Positions 44,109 through 56,938 of a DNA stretch of 64,000 nucleotides are shown here, one piece after another. The notes beneath the pieces are model-generated. The model did no database searches and was not told the DNA's origin. It was given only the letters and a program-made list of their open reading frames with translations. The stretch is taken from assembly GCF_901000735.1 (NCBI RefSeq), contig NC_081546.1:13903629-13967628 (forward strand). Direction: 5' to 3'. Position numbers and translations under genes: made by a program. Origin of the DNA: Corylus avellana (taxonomy: Eukaryota; Streptophyta; Magnoliopsida; Fagales; Betulaceae). Numbering within the stretch: the first letter of the stretch is position 1; every line of letters begins with the position of its first letter.

Positions 44109-44736
44109 CTCTATTTCGTCCCTCTTCGCTGCTCAAGTACCTCAACAAACTATTATATTACTATTTGGGCCTTTCTTGGTTTTTTATTTTGATTTTATTT
44201 AGGGCTTGGGTTTTCTTTTTCCCTTGTAGTTTTTTACCGATGGGGGGCGATTGATCTCGCCCACTACAAATTATGGGACCCGGCCCAGTTCAACGGAAAG
44301 AGTTTGTCAAACGTTAAACGACATTTCAAGTTTTTGTAGGTGTTCAATACAAACAAACAAAAAAAAAAAAAAAAAGAAGTTTTTGTAGGTGCAACACACA
44401 AGGCTTGATTTTTTATAGAGACGAGGTAATCAGTTTGGTACAAAATGTTTTTACAAACTGGTTTGTAGATTCTAAAAGGAACCTGCATCTTTCAACACAT
44501 TTTTTTTAATAGCATATACTTCTCACATGTTTTTTTAATAAAATATACATGCTTAAATGATACATGTTACTTTTAGAAGTTGATTCGTAAGAGTTTCTTA
44601 AAAACTGCTTTGTAGAAAATTTCTATCCAATCAATTATTAGCTTGTATTCGAATCTTGATAGTTTTTACGATTAGAAATCCTACTACCTTTATTTATATG
44701 CATGTGCATCTTTTTAGAGCAACTCCAGTAATAATA
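44109..44736. other. 5' flank of the minus-strand gene
   Basis: This is the promoter and 5' UTR side of the small membrane protein gene. I see no clear TATA box or coding region. A poly-A tract lies near 44,356. The SINE target duplication occupies 44,722-44,736. Confidence 0.45.
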
Positions 44737-44845
44737 TTTTTTTTTTTTTGGACATGTCCGCACAAGAGGGGGGAGGGGGATTCGAACTAGTGACCTCCAC
44801 TTCATTAAGTGTGGTCCTAACCGATTGAGCTACCTCTTGGGGACG
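44737..44845 (-). mobile_element. tRNA-derived SINE
   Basis: On the minus strand: CCAAGAGGTAGCTCAATCGG has an A-box-like GGTAGCTCAATCGG, and CACTAGTTCGAATCCCCC carries a B-box-like GTTCGAATC. A T-rich plus-strand run at the other end is the poly-A tail. The perfect 15-bp duplication ACTCCAGTAATAATA flanks it (44,722-44,736 and 44,846-44,860). It lies about 640 bp upstream of the minus-strand gene. It is not a functional tRNA gene because the cloverleaf's 3' half is replaced by SINE sequence and a poly-A tail. Confidence 0.9.
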
Positions 44846-44860
44846 ACTCCAGTAATAATA

Positions 44861-47800
44861 ACTAAAATAGTTATTGAAAAAGTATTACTCCCTGCTTTTC
44901 TACTGCTTTTTCTATAGACATTCTAATGCATTCTTTATTATCTTCTTTAGTTGCTTTTAAACATTATTTTTCATTCTTTTTTTTTATTATTATTATATTC
45001 TTGTCAACACTTAATAAAGTGAAAACCAAACACATATAAGGAAACCGTGCATATTATTAGAACAATTTCCAGTCAGAGTGAACTGCACGTTTTGACGCTT
45101 CCACAATTCTTACAAAAATAAGGAATAAACAAGGGAGCTTGTCTAGTGTGCCAACGAGGTCTCACTCTGATGCCTAAGTTATTCTTTAGAGAGTGTGTAT
45201 GCCTAAAACCCAAGATTTTCAGTTTAACGTTTATACTTGGTGTATGGGCCTATTTATAAGCAGAGAATTTGAGTTAGACCTAGACTAGGTCTCCTACTTC
45301 AATTTGAACTGTGATGTATAGAAATTTGATTTGGACTAGGGCTCCTACACCAATTCAACTTGAAGTAAGACTGTTAGACCGGATTCTTCAAGAATAGTTC
45401 CAATTTGACCCAAATTGCACTCCCTACCAGGCTACTCCAATTCAACTTGGAGTATGAGTCTTAATCCAAATTTTTTGGAATGAGACCCAGGGGATAACTG
45501 TAACGCTATGTAGAAATCAATTAACTAGTAATTGACTTCATGGTACGTCTCCCAGCCTATATCCCTCATGGGACAAGACTCAGGAATCTTAATCTCTCTT
45601 AAATGAGATAATACAACGGAAGACTTTAAACTACAAGAATAGAAAGCAATAACTAAACACCACAAGTATAATCACCGGAGTAAAGATAAATAAATACCAT
45701 CATATAAATAAATCTTCAAATGTACTGGTCAACAGACCCATCATCAAAATATAAATATTACGGACCAAAGGATAACTATTTGGAAAATAAGATAACAAAA
45801 TCAACGCCTAATCTTAAGTAAAGCCGATATAATGACGATCTCGATCATCTCTGCCTATATGGTTCCTCCATCATCCTACATGGACTTCAGCCATACCGGG
45901 TCCATGTCCTAAAAAATGACCTAGATCAAGTCCTGGGCCACCACCATTATTATGTCTGAAGGCATTTTTCTCGACGCTAACTAAACCGCGCAATTATACA
46001 CAATGGAGGAGGAAAATAAAACGGGTAAGTCCAGAGGCACAATGAAAAATAATGCACACAATACACATGCCATTAGTGATGAACTTCGTTTGGTAAAGTA
46101 TACTGTTCACTGAAGTCTCAATAGTTCTCTACGAGCGCTGTGTCTCTAGAGTTGTTTGTTCAAGAGAGGACGTGATAAAGCTTCGGGGTGTCATTTGCTC
46201 ATGCTTGGTGTATTGCCTGTTCATTCACGTACACAAAGATTGTTGCCATGAGTACTTGAAGAAAGAAGTCTACCGAAGGGTCGGTGAGGAGATACACTCC
46301 GTGAACATGGTCGAGATGGAGACAAGCTGAGAAGCTTATTGTTCTTACTAAGTCTAGAGTTCCTCCAAGGAGTGAGCATCGTCTAATCTGTGACTCTAAA
46401 TCTTTATATAGTGATTTTCTGGGTTTGGCTGCCCTAGAGTGATTTTTACTTTTGATGTGTTCAAAGGGTTTTCTACTTCGTAAACAAACTTTTTATTGTG
46501 CTTGTGATATTGCTTTAATTCCTTTGTGCATATTTTATGTTTGTTGTATGGCATAGTTCCATATTTTTTTATTTGGCGATTAGATGTAGAACTCGATCCT
46601 ATTAATCTTTCATATATAATACATAACAAAAAGTACACTAAGTGTACCAAGTAAGTGTCAAAGGTGTCACGCAAATACCATAACTAACAAACTAGAGTTT
46701 AAATATAATACAAAGCATATAACCAACAACACATAAGTAATACAAGCTAGCTCCCCAGAAACTAGCACACGACATTCAACAGATGATTTAATAACCATCA
46801 AAATTGGCAAAAGGACCTTCGCCCTCTACATCAAACTCTGGATCAGATTCTATGTTAATACGACATTATCATGTTTACATAAACAAACAAGTGAGTCTTT
46901 TGTTTTCATAAAAAGAATAAAACAAATCAATAATAAAGACGTATGTTTGTATGAATATGCAACATAATGACCTTTTAGTTTGAGTCTTTAGAATTTATCT
47001 TCTTTAGCACTCCTCCCGTGTTAAGGCTCCCAACCCCGTTTAGCGTCTGTTACACCTCCCCCATATAAAGTTTACCTATTTTCTTGGAATCCCTATGGTC
47101 CTAGCTTAGTTACTTATTAGGGTCTTTGGACATGTTAGCAATAACTTGCCAGTTCATTGGGTTGCCATCACCCCTCCCCCCCTCGGGCTGCAATCACAGT
47201 TGTTTTGATGGCTATCATCTCAACCGTATTATTTTATTTAGACGCAATATGCAGTTTAGGAGAAATTTTCAAGAAGAAATCAAGTAAAGCAATAAACATA
47301 AATAATAAAATACAGTGTCATGTCCCAGTAAGTACTTCCATTATTCCATACTTACACTCCTTAGTGTAGAACTCCGCTCTTCTTTTGCATATAATTACAT
47401 CCATACAAGCAATATATACATATTAGTTCATCCTCAAATAATATCTTTGTTTAAAGACCCTCATCCTTTTACATTTATTATTATCCGTCAATTCATCTTT
47501 GCTTACTCATTTAATTAACTACTAAGACCCTACTCCAATTGCTACCCTTATTCATTATTTACTCATCTTATTTTATTAATTTGAGACGATCACTTATAAA
47601 AATTTTTAAGTCTGGATTCATATTTGGTGACAAGGCTAATGGTTAGTACCACCAAATATAAGCTAGAATTAAAAAAAAAAAAATGTAAATACTATAAAGT
47701 AAACATAATATAAAATATATAATATAATAAGTCCTTAATATAGTGTCCATAAGTCCATTTGTCCAATAATCAATTTTGTCCACTAACTCATTTAACATCA

Positions 47801-48290
47801 TAAGCTTATTGGGTCTTAAACAATTACACGAGAACAAAGATACAATCAATAGCTTGTAATGTAATACAAGAAACACTTACCCGAAAATCCTTAGAAGTAG
47901 GACTCCACCAAATTTCTCTAGTTGGCTGAATGGTGTTAACTAGAAATGGATGAGCTCTAGGACACTTAAGGTTATGTAAGAGGGTGTTAGATCAAAGCAC
48001 ACAATAAACCCAAAATGGCCTAATGGTGTGAAGTGAGAAAACCAAAAGAAATCTTAAGAAAACTTTGAGGCAAACTAAAGAATAGAAAGAACATGGATTG
48101 CATGGTTTCTTAGGCTGAAAATATGGTGAGATTCCTTAATCTAAGCCTTCTATTTATAACAAAATGAATCAATGTATGCAAGAATGGTGGATAGGCCAAA
48201 GAAAGTTGATTTAGGAACAAATTAACCAATCTATAAGTCCACTTTGAATGTGATTTTTAGTCATGTTTTTATCAAGCGGATTGTCACAGT
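44861..48290. other. LTR-like, non-coding DNA
   Basis: No coding region is supported. The order of motifs resembles the long TGTAAC-type LTRs in the left part of the window: TGTAACGCTATG at 45,499, CAACGGAAGACTTT near 45,613, an AAAACGGGTAAGTCC phrase near 46,018, GGTTGCCATCACCCCTCCCC near 47,160, and ATCAAGCGGATTGTCACAGTTG near 48,271. At least two diverged, overlapping copies are likely, but I could not fix their ends or a target duplication. 45,060-45,490 is a further repeat-like block with Asn/Gln-free AT-rich content and no domain. Confidence 0.35.
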
Positions 48291-48299
48291 TGTCCTCTT

Positions 48300-49680
48300 T
48301 TTAGGTGTAAGCAACCTTTAGGGAAATGGGCGACATGCTTATACACTTTTTCCTCAACATCACTAAGTTGTTCATCAGCCTTAGTCTCTAAATTTCCCTT
48401 AGGTCTGAAACCTTTGTTGGGATTTCTTTATTAACAAACTTTCCATTCCTAAGGATAATGACAGACTTAGCATGTTCCACTTGAGTATTTCTGACCTTAT
48501 TGACCCCACCTTAAGTCCTTGGGTTGGGTTGAGGTTGAGCTCGGAACTTTCCTTTCTCCCTCACATTCAAATGGGTCAATTCTATCAATCGAGTTTCTCA
48601 ACTCTTGAATATTTTGCATGGTATTTTTGGTTGATTTGAGTTTGGCTTTGTAAGAAGCTTTGCAATGTGTCCTCCATGATCTTCTTATGTGGTGGCACAT
48701 AAGGAGCATGAGAAGAAGATCCTTGGGGTTCATTTGCAAATTGACCATTTCTCCAATTAAAGTTGAAGTGATTTCGCCAATTAGGATTATACGTCTCAGA
48801 GTAAGGCGAACTAAATGGTCTTTGATATGCATTGGCTGCATTTACTTGTTCATGCAATACCTCTTTAAAAGCAGGGATTGTGGGACAATCCTTAGTCAAA
48901 TGCACACTAGTCTCACAAATCTCTCAACTACTCTCAGTTGGTGTGGACATCTTTGCCACACCCAATTTGCTCAGTTCTATAGCCTCTACCTTCCTAGTCA
49001 ATATAGCAATACGAGCACTTAAATCCTCATCTTCTTTAAGGTCATCTAAGCCTCCCCTAGAACTAGGTCCAGGTTTTGCCTTATCAGTCCTCTCTGAGGT
49101 GTCCCACACTTGGGCATTTTCAGCTAAGAGATCAAAATAATCTCAGGCTTCATCAGGTGCTTTAATCAGAAATTCACCATTACACATCATTTCAACAAAT
49201 TGTCTCATATTGGAAGACAGTTTATCTTAAAAAAAACTTATCACCAGCCATGTTTCATCCATGATGTGGGCATGAAAGTAAAAGTTCTTTAAACCTTTCC
49301 CAACATTGAAAAAAAGTTTCATTTTCTTTTATGGCAAAGTTCAGGATGTTCATTCTCAGCATATTGGTCGTATGAGTTGGGAAAAACTTTTTAAGAAATT
49401 CCCTCGTCATCTCTTGCCATGTCCTATCGTTCTAGGCTTTAAGGAGTGTAGCCAAGATCTCTCTTTCTCAATCAAAGAAAATGGGAACAGTATTAGCTTA
49501 ACAACATCATCAGTAACGTTGTTAAGGTGCATATCACAAACCATATCAAATTACTTGAGGTGCATGTAAGGGCTTTCAAAATCAAACCCATGAAACTTAG
49601 GCAGCAATTGAATTACCCCAGGTTTAATGTCAAAAAATTTCCTGCATTGGTGGGAATAGCCACACAAGAAAGCGTACTTG
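48300..49680 (-). pseudogene. gypsy gag relic
   Basis: Minus-strand frames read through a plant gag in order: LLPKFHGFDFESPYMHLK, DVVKLILFPFSLIEKERSWL, EMTREFLKKFFPTHTTNM, ENETFFQCWERFKELLLSCP, HLTKDCPTIPAFKEVLHEQV, NAANAYQRPFSSPYSETYNP then NWRNHFNF. This is the Athila-like gag core with its C-terminal basic and Asn-rich part. Multiple stops and frameshifts separate the pieces. No protease or reverse transcriptase follows; the 3' side ends near the GCGGATTGTCACAG repeat boundary at about 48,290. It would package element RNA if intact. Confidence 0.85.
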
Positions 49681-50010
49681 TCTTGGTGGGCCGCAAATAG
49701 TCTCTAAGGCTTTTGACAAGTTGATCAACTTGGTTTCCAACGTCATCCCCATGGTTACTATCTTCATCATCAATCATACTTATAGAGTCGTTAAAAATTT
49801 CTAACAAAGAATTAGGCAACTCTATAGGAACAATATCTTACACTACTTTACAAAGCCTTTTCGTATGATCACTTTGCCAAACGCTCATACACAATATATA
49901 TATATATATATATAAAAGCTACAAAGTAAAACAATATCATATATATCTTTACTTAAAGATATATAAAAAGTGGGAATGCAAACTAAATAGTGTTTTTTCT
50001 TTTGCACTTT

Positions 50011-50326
50011 AAATTTACTATTTTATCCTTACTCTTTGTTCATCATGATTTAGTTAGATAAGGTTATTTTTGTCTTTTGATATTTCTTTAGATTGCGAAA
50101 CTACTAATTTGCCCTTCCTGAATCTAATGAATTTAAAAAATTGTCTGGATATTTTTTTTCTTTTATTTAAATTTACTATTTTATCCTTACTCTTTATTCA
50201 TCGTGATTTAGTTAGATAAGGTTATTTTTGTTTTTTGACATTTCTTTAGATTGCGAAACTACTAATTTGGCCTTCTTGAATCTAATGAATTTAAAAAGTT
50301 GTCTAGATATTTTTGTCTTTTATATT
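50011..50326. repeat. tandem duplication, about 158 bp
   Basis: AAATTTACTATTTTATCCTT and about 150 following bases repeat from 50,169 with scattered substitutions, including TTTAGATTGCGAAACTACTA in both. Confidence 0.85.
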
Positions 50327-52978
50327 TAAATTACCATTTTGCCTCTGAGTAGGTAAAAAGTCAAACTTTTTGAAAGAGATTTTTTGGTCTTTTATGAAGG
50401 AAGCTTCAGGAATGGGCGAGATTTAGAAGGAATGGGAAAGAAAGAAAAGCAATTATTATTTTTATTATTATTATTTTTTTTTCCAATTGCAGAAGTGTGC
50501 AGAAGTCAAAAACAAAATCTACCTAAACCAATTTTGTATTCAGAGAAGGAATGGAGGAGAAAGGAGTAAAAAAAAAAAAAAAACTACCTGGAACGATTTG
50601 GATTCAGAGAAAAAAATGGAGGAGAAAAGGTGGATTTTTTTATTTATTTTTATTTCTTGTAAACCTCTTTGTTGCTACAAAGAAAGAGTACAAGAGTAGA
50701 AAAAAATCTGCCAAGAAATCCATCAAATTACTCCCACTTCCCCTCCTATTTCTTTGTTAATTTCTTCATCTCTTTGTCCAGAATAGAGAGAAAGATCGAG
50801 AAAGACAAGCGGAAAGTGAGATGTTGAGATAGAGCGAGAAGCTGAGAAACAAACTAAAGATAGCTATTGCTAGATATTGCTTCCTCGGGTTAGTGATTGG
50901 GTATTGCTATTGTTGGAATTTTATTTTGTTTTATTTTGTTTATTTTTTTTTTAATTTTTTTTTTATTGTGTATGCGTGTGGGAAGTTGATTTAGTGGTAA
51001 AATATTGACATTTGGATGATTGGTTTCTTTCTATGATTTTTAACAAGTTTGGGTATGATTTTTCCTGGGTGAAATTTGATGGGTTTTCTTTAATTGTTTC
51101 TTCCTCTCTTTGTCCAGCATAGGTTAGCGATTGGGTATTGCTGAGTTTTTTTTGTGGGAAATTGATTTAGGATCCTTTCTATGACATTTATAGATAAATT
51201 TTCAATTTTTCCTAGGTGAAATTTGATGGTTGTGTTTGGTTGGAAATGTTCTTGGTTAAATTTTAACCTTTGTTTGTTTTCTATTTAATCCCAACCGTTG
51301 AGAGATTTAACAACACACAACACAAAATAGTTTTAGAGTCCGAAAATATGATTGGATTTGTTAGTAAAGTTCAACTAGATGTACCACATGACTCAATTAC
51401 TTAAAATTACAAATATATCATAAATTTTGAATTTTTTAAATTTTTATTTAGAATATATTTAGAATTTAATATAATTATATCACGCCCATGTATAACAAAA
51501 GATAGTAATAAGTTTGAAGTTCATATTTACTCAAGGTCGGCCCAAGCCATAGGCGGGTTAGGCCCCGCCTAGGGCCTCTAATTAAAAAATAAAATAAAAT
51601 AAACCAATAAAAAAATTTTAAGCCATTATTATCGTTCATAATCTTTAATTAAGGCCCCTAATCATGGTAAATAAATAATTTTTAAAAAGGCTCTCAATTT
51701 AATAAGGCCCAATTAATGAATCCTAATAAAACAATTTCCATAAAAAAAAAAAATTAAATACATATTTGCCCTCAATATATACGCTTTAATGAAGGCCTAA
51801 CTTAATTTAAAAAAATGCATTAATATTTCCAACATTCCCAAGTAAATAAGGCTTAAAAAATCGATAACAATAAATAAGGGAATCAAATATGCAACCCTAA
51901 TTATAATTATGTTGCACATGTCTAACCGAAAAAAAAAAAAAGAAAAAAAATCTAGAAGATTGTGTTTAATGTTTAAAATCAAATGGGAAAAACAAATAAA
52001 TAAATGCTAGAAGATGGAAAGTTTCTAAAATATTTTATTCAATTACAAACTCCTTTCTTTATAATTTTTCATTTTCTCCATTTTCAAGCCTTATTCAAAT
52101 TTGAATTATTTTCTTCTTCTCCATAATTTCATTATTTGCCACCTACTTAATCTTTAAGTTATTAAAATCCTTCTATAGTTGATCAGCGATAAAAAAGGTT
52201 AGTTACCAAAAACTCAATCAATAACTTACATTATTATTATTTATTTGATTTTGAAAATATTTTTACAATTAAGAACAACGAAAACATTTTTGGTTTTTTA
52301 TTTAATTTTAAGAAATTAAAATCACTAGATGATGATAGTTTGTAAAACAAATGTCTTAATATAGAAGGTTTCCTAAAACATGATATCTATTATGATATTA
52401 ATGGTTTAGATTTATTTTTAGAATTAAAAATTTAAAAGAAATTTTGCAACTAGAAAAAAGTGCTCCAATTGACATATTAAATTATATAAAAATATATTGG
52501 GCTAGCCCTATATTTACTCCTTGCAATTGATGAATTAAATTAAGTTTAGAATATTTGAATAACGAAACTCCATCTAACTGTATAAATATATGCATAATTT
52601 GGCTAAATTGACTTTTATGATTTAGTTGTACCAACATGCATACATTTTATGTAGCCAAATTGATGGTCTAAGGATTTAGATACCATCATTTCTTCACGAG
52701 CTTTTAAATGCATATGACTCATTGGTATGTTAATTTAGTGTACTGATGTCTTACCATGATACTCTACATCTAGTAACAAAAACATATGATAATAAGATAA
52801 TTAGGATTAAATAGTGCATATATGATTTGAATCTCACAAGATTGGAAATTATTGGGACTTTTTTTTTTCTTTTCTTTTTTTGATAAATTCAAGTGACATT
52901 TAATTTTTTTTTAATGGTTCTTGCATTGGAACATTTTATATGATTTTTTTATCATTGCTAAATTGGTAAGGAACACTT

Positions 52979-52980
<2 letters not shown>

Positions 52981-53016
<36 letters not shown>
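52981..53016. repeat. (AT)n microsatellite
   Basis: An uninterrupted run of about 18 AT dinucleotides. Confidence 0.95.
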
Positions 53017-53019
<3 letters not shown>

Positions 53020-53311
53020 AATACAAAATATTTTATATGATATTGAACTTTTTTAATAATTGTTTTTTTTTTAAAAAAATTTAATTAGGTGTCACGTCAT
53101 CACTGATGATGTGGCCATTTATGCCAAGTGTCAAATTTTAATTAGTTCACGTGGACTTCCATTAAGTCAACTAACGGTCAACTGGCGGAAGGACTAATTT
53201 GGTCTTTCATCAAAACCATAAGGACCTCTTGTAATATAAATCAAATCCTAAGAGGGAAAAAAAATAAAGAAACGAAACCCAATGGGGTATTAGGTATTTA
53301 ACCCTTTGTTA

Positions 53312-53715
53312 AATTACATCACCTTGATGAGTGACATAAAGGAAAAATAAAATAAAAACTAACTTCAAATAGTCTCAACTATCCCAAGTCACTGCTTAAT
53401 TACAATTAATTCTATTGAACAATTATAATTGCACTATGGTTTATGTTTTTGACTAAATCAATTAATCTCTTAGACTTATTTAACTAACCCATGTTTTAAT
53501 AAATTAAAACAAGCAGCCCAATAAATAAGAAAACTTAAGTTTGTTAACTTACATCAACTTAGTGAGTGATCTAAAGAAGAAAAAAAAAAAAATACTAACT
53601 TCAAATAGTCTCGACTATCTCGAGTTACTATTTAATTACAATTAGTTCCACTGAACAATTATAATTACACTCTAATCTATATTTTTGACTAAATCAACTA
53701 ATCTCTTAGACGTAC
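53312..53715. repeat. duplication, about 234-bp period
   Basis: TACATCA(C/A)CTT, AACTTCAAATAGTCTC(A/G)ACT, TTAATTACAATTA and GACTAAATCAA(T/C)TAATCTCT occur in order twice, about 234 bp apart, separated by some unique sequence. No coding potential. Confidence 0.8.
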
Positions 53716-54381
53716 TTAATATCGACTTTTGATTCTTGCATGAAATATTTCGTAGTAAGATTAAGGCTAAGATATTGTCACTTAATTCTCTACTTCTTTA
53801 TCCTTGAGTCATTAATTTTATTACTATTCATTTACTTGTGATAGTTTTATCACATGTACATTATTTCAATATTCTTTACCAAAATGCTATAGCCAGAGAC
53901 TAAAAATAATCCAATACATAAAATCTATTTCAAGAAAAAAAATTCTTATCATTTTTAAGAAAAATACTTGGATTCTTTCTTGAAAAAAGCTTTCTTACAA
54001 TGCTACATGTGATTGCCCAATACATTGAGAATGTTGGCCATGATAAAGGTTTTACCCATAAATGTATCAAAGCAATCTCCACTTCACATCTGAGTACACA
54101 TTCTTCTCAAGATTTAGAATCAATATCATAAGTAGTCTTTCCTATCAACAGTATTTTGTATAAAGACAACTCTCTGGTTCATTCAGTGCATAACACATAT
54201 ACATCAATCCGAAGCCTCTAGCTTCGCTTGATCAAGATTTGATGTGTAACAGTCTTCGCAAATGGAATGCCCAATGCATTATCGAGTGCGAACTACCCAA
54301 AGTTTAAGACTACAAGGTTTATGCATTAAAACCTTGTGTGATAACCCCATAACTCATATCATAGATCATATTCAATGTAAT

Positions 54382-56914
54382 TGATAAGTGCTAAAATATA
54401 CATATTTTAACTCCTTAATTTACATATGTTAGGCTCTTAGTTTTGTTATTATTTGATGTTTTGCTTCGTTTTTGTGTTTTCTTATGTTTTTAGGGTTTTG
54501 GATGCGCATGAGCGCTCAACACAAGGATCGATCGCAGGAATGCGCACGAGCGAGGCCAGATGCGGAAAGAGTCCTTTTCCACTTCAGTTTAGGTTTACTT
54601 TATCCTTCTTGTACTAGGAAATAAACCTACGATTTTATTAGGTTTTCCAAAGCCTATAAATAGACATCTAAGCCTCTAAGAAAAAGTGTGGAGAAGCAAA
54701 CACAAGCTCTGGAAAAGAACTGAAGGCTAGATCAAGAAGAGTTTGGGTTTTTCTTCACTTCCCCTTTTATTTTTTTATTTTATTTTTTATTTTATGTAGT
54801 TTAGTATTTTAATTAGGGCTAGTTTGAAGCTCTAATCATGTCTCTTTAGGGTTGCAATATTGACGCCTTTGCTACAATTATCTTTTAGGTGTATAATTTG
54901 ATTACTTCCTATTTACTTGAATTCTTCATATGAATGTGTTTGAATTTTGATCATATGCATGTGTTTGGATTTATGTCATTTAAGTTGATTTGGATAGCCA
55001 AGTTCTGGGGCTTAATAAAGTGACAAAAAAACCCTATCACAGGTTCTTGGGCTAATCAATAAGGGGAACTGGGAGTAGATACCATACCCTAGGCCTTGTG
55101 TGGTTGTCGATTTCCAAGGATTTATGCTTCCTTAAAGAACAACTTAGTAGATACCATTGTAAATCCTTTAGGGAAGAAAAGAACTAGAGTAGATACCATG
55201 CCTAGTTCGTTGCTTAGGGAAATCAATATTCGTTGTTTAGGGAAATCAATAGTTTAAGGAGTAGATATTATGCCCTTAAGTTGACAAACATTGGATATCT
55301 AAAGATAATTGGATAATGGCATATTGTTAGTCTTATTTGAGTATGGTTAGCAGTGGATTTCAAAACACTAATCCTGTTTAGTTTTAGTATTTCTTTTATT
55401 TTATTTCTTTCGTTTAATTCAATTTGTGACAATTGTTTTAAACCCGTTAATTAAATATGAAATTACTTCTAAGCATAATTTACCAATCCTTGTGGGAATG
55501 GTCTCATATTTGCCTGCTGTTGTGAAATTTTATTGTACTCGCAAGTGCACGAATCTTTTGTAGAAAAGGGGTTTGCAAGTGCGAGGTTGATCCCATAGGA
55601 AATTGTGTTCTTGAAAGAAAATTTAAATCTAAATGAATTGAACCCTAACCTAGTTCCAAATTTTGAAAGATTATTGAGTGAATGAAAAATCAAAAGCCTA
55701 AGCAAATTAAAGTGAAAGTAATCTAATGACGAAGCACTAGGGTTTTGGAATCCGCACTCACAAATTCATAGCAACATAGTTCCATGATCTATAATATTTC
55801 CTGAAATTCTCACATATAAATCTTAGGTCTGTTTTACTATTGCTTTAAAGAAATAATCAAAACATCTCATGTATCCATTCATTACCAAAATCACAAAAGA
55901 AATTCAATATTAATTAAATCATCAACTGTATCCGTAAATCACAAGAAGATATCCAATAATTATCAAAACATCAATTGTATCCAGAGAATAAATCATAAGG
56001 GAAATCCAATTTTTAACAAAGAAAACCAAGCAATCAATTGTATTTAATTATCTCAAATCATCAAGTGTATCCTTGAATCACAAAAGACATCCAAGAATCA
56101 TTCAATCCAATTGCTTTGAAGTAAAACAATAGAGTATTTAAATCATTAAATTGGGAAACACTACATACATGAAACGAAGTTGCTAATCATAAGTGAGGCT
56201 TCATCCTCAACCGTAGTTGAAGGTTTAGCCTCTCATGGTATTGAAAGACGAAACAAAATTAATGGAATTCATAATGAAAATTGAGTACTGACAAGTATGA
56301 AATCACAAACTTGAGATCCAAAAGTTAGGAAACCCTAAAACTCTCTTCTTTCTCCTATGAAATTTTGTAATTCGTAGCCTTCCTAAACTAATCGGAGATC
56401 TGTTCTACTTATAGGCTAAAACTAGGGTTTACAAGTTGTATTAGAATTAGAATCGCAGCCAGGTCAGGTAAGTGTGCTCGACTGCACACTTGCTGCACTC
56501 GAGCGCACTTGAGCACATAAGTTCCCCTTGTCGTGCAGGCATGCACGTGCGTTGTGCTTTGAATTGGGCATGTCTACGCTCGATCGTGGTTGTGCTAGGC
56601 TCAAGCGCGGGTGCGTTCTAGTGTATAGTAGTGCACTTGATCGTAGGTCCATTGGCAGCTTTTCTTCAACGTTAGCAATTTCCATATAAAACTTGTAGTT
56701 TTACCTTAACAACCTACAAAACACTAAAAACACAAAACTAACCCAGAACATCAGATTATAATACCACTAAAGGATTAACAAGTGTAAATTAAGGGGTTCA
56801 AATATTTAATATTTGGGAACATCACCTATTATACTATCGTTTTAATCTTGTGCACTTGCAAGTAAAACATAGCAGATATTTGCTTATTAATTTAGGTGGG
56901 TATTTGTCCCAACA
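54382..56914 (+). repeat. 5' LTR, interrupted
   Basis: About 1.2 kb once the inserted solo LTR (55,518-56,824) is subtracted. It contains TATAAATA near 54,655 and ends GGTATTTGTCCCAACA. Compared with the 3' LTR it lacks about 200 bp rich in GAGCGCA motifs near 54,500. Confidence 0.7.
55518..56824 (-). mobile_element. inverted solo LTR nested in the 5' LTR
   Basis: On the minus strand it begins TGATGTTCCCAAATATTAAA (plus end AACATCA at 56,824) and ends at 55,518 (plus TGTTGTGAAATTTTATTGTA). It contains the family phrase ACTCGCAAGTGCACGAATC and GC-rich GAGCGCA motifs (56,470-56,660). Flanks CCTGC and CCTAT are only partly alike, so the duplication is imperfect or eroded. The open frame at 56,464-56,685 is GC-motif sequence, not a gene. 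Confidence 0.65.
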
Positions 56915-56920
56915 AGTTTT

Positions 56921-56938
56921 TGGCGCCATTGCTGGGGA
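56921..56938 (+). other. primer-binding site
   Basis: TGGCGCCATTGCTGGGGA lies six bases after the LTR end. It is a near-exact Athila/Tat-type site, commonly attributed to tRNA-Asp priming. Confidence 0.8.

Larger units (their letters stand above)
49681..54381. other. AT-rich intergenic region, no gene supported
   Basis: No frame in this 4.7 kb has a recognisable domain. It contains (AT)n tracts at about 49,895-49,915 and 52,981-53,016, and two diverged tandem duplications. A segment near 51,540-51,580 (CCTAGGGCCTC region) looks like old repeat. A segment near 53,090-53,230 (AACGGTCAACTGGCGGAAGG) looks like one end of a MULE-type MITE. Confidence 0.5.

Noticed and set aside
43842..44254. Plus-strand frames over 43,842-44,254
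   Set aside because: They are antisense to exon 1 of the minus-strand gene, whose frame carries the conserved protein.
44737..44845. tRNA gene
   Set aside because: A and B boxes are present but there is no complete cloverleaf; a poly-A tail and a 15-bp duplication mark a SINE.
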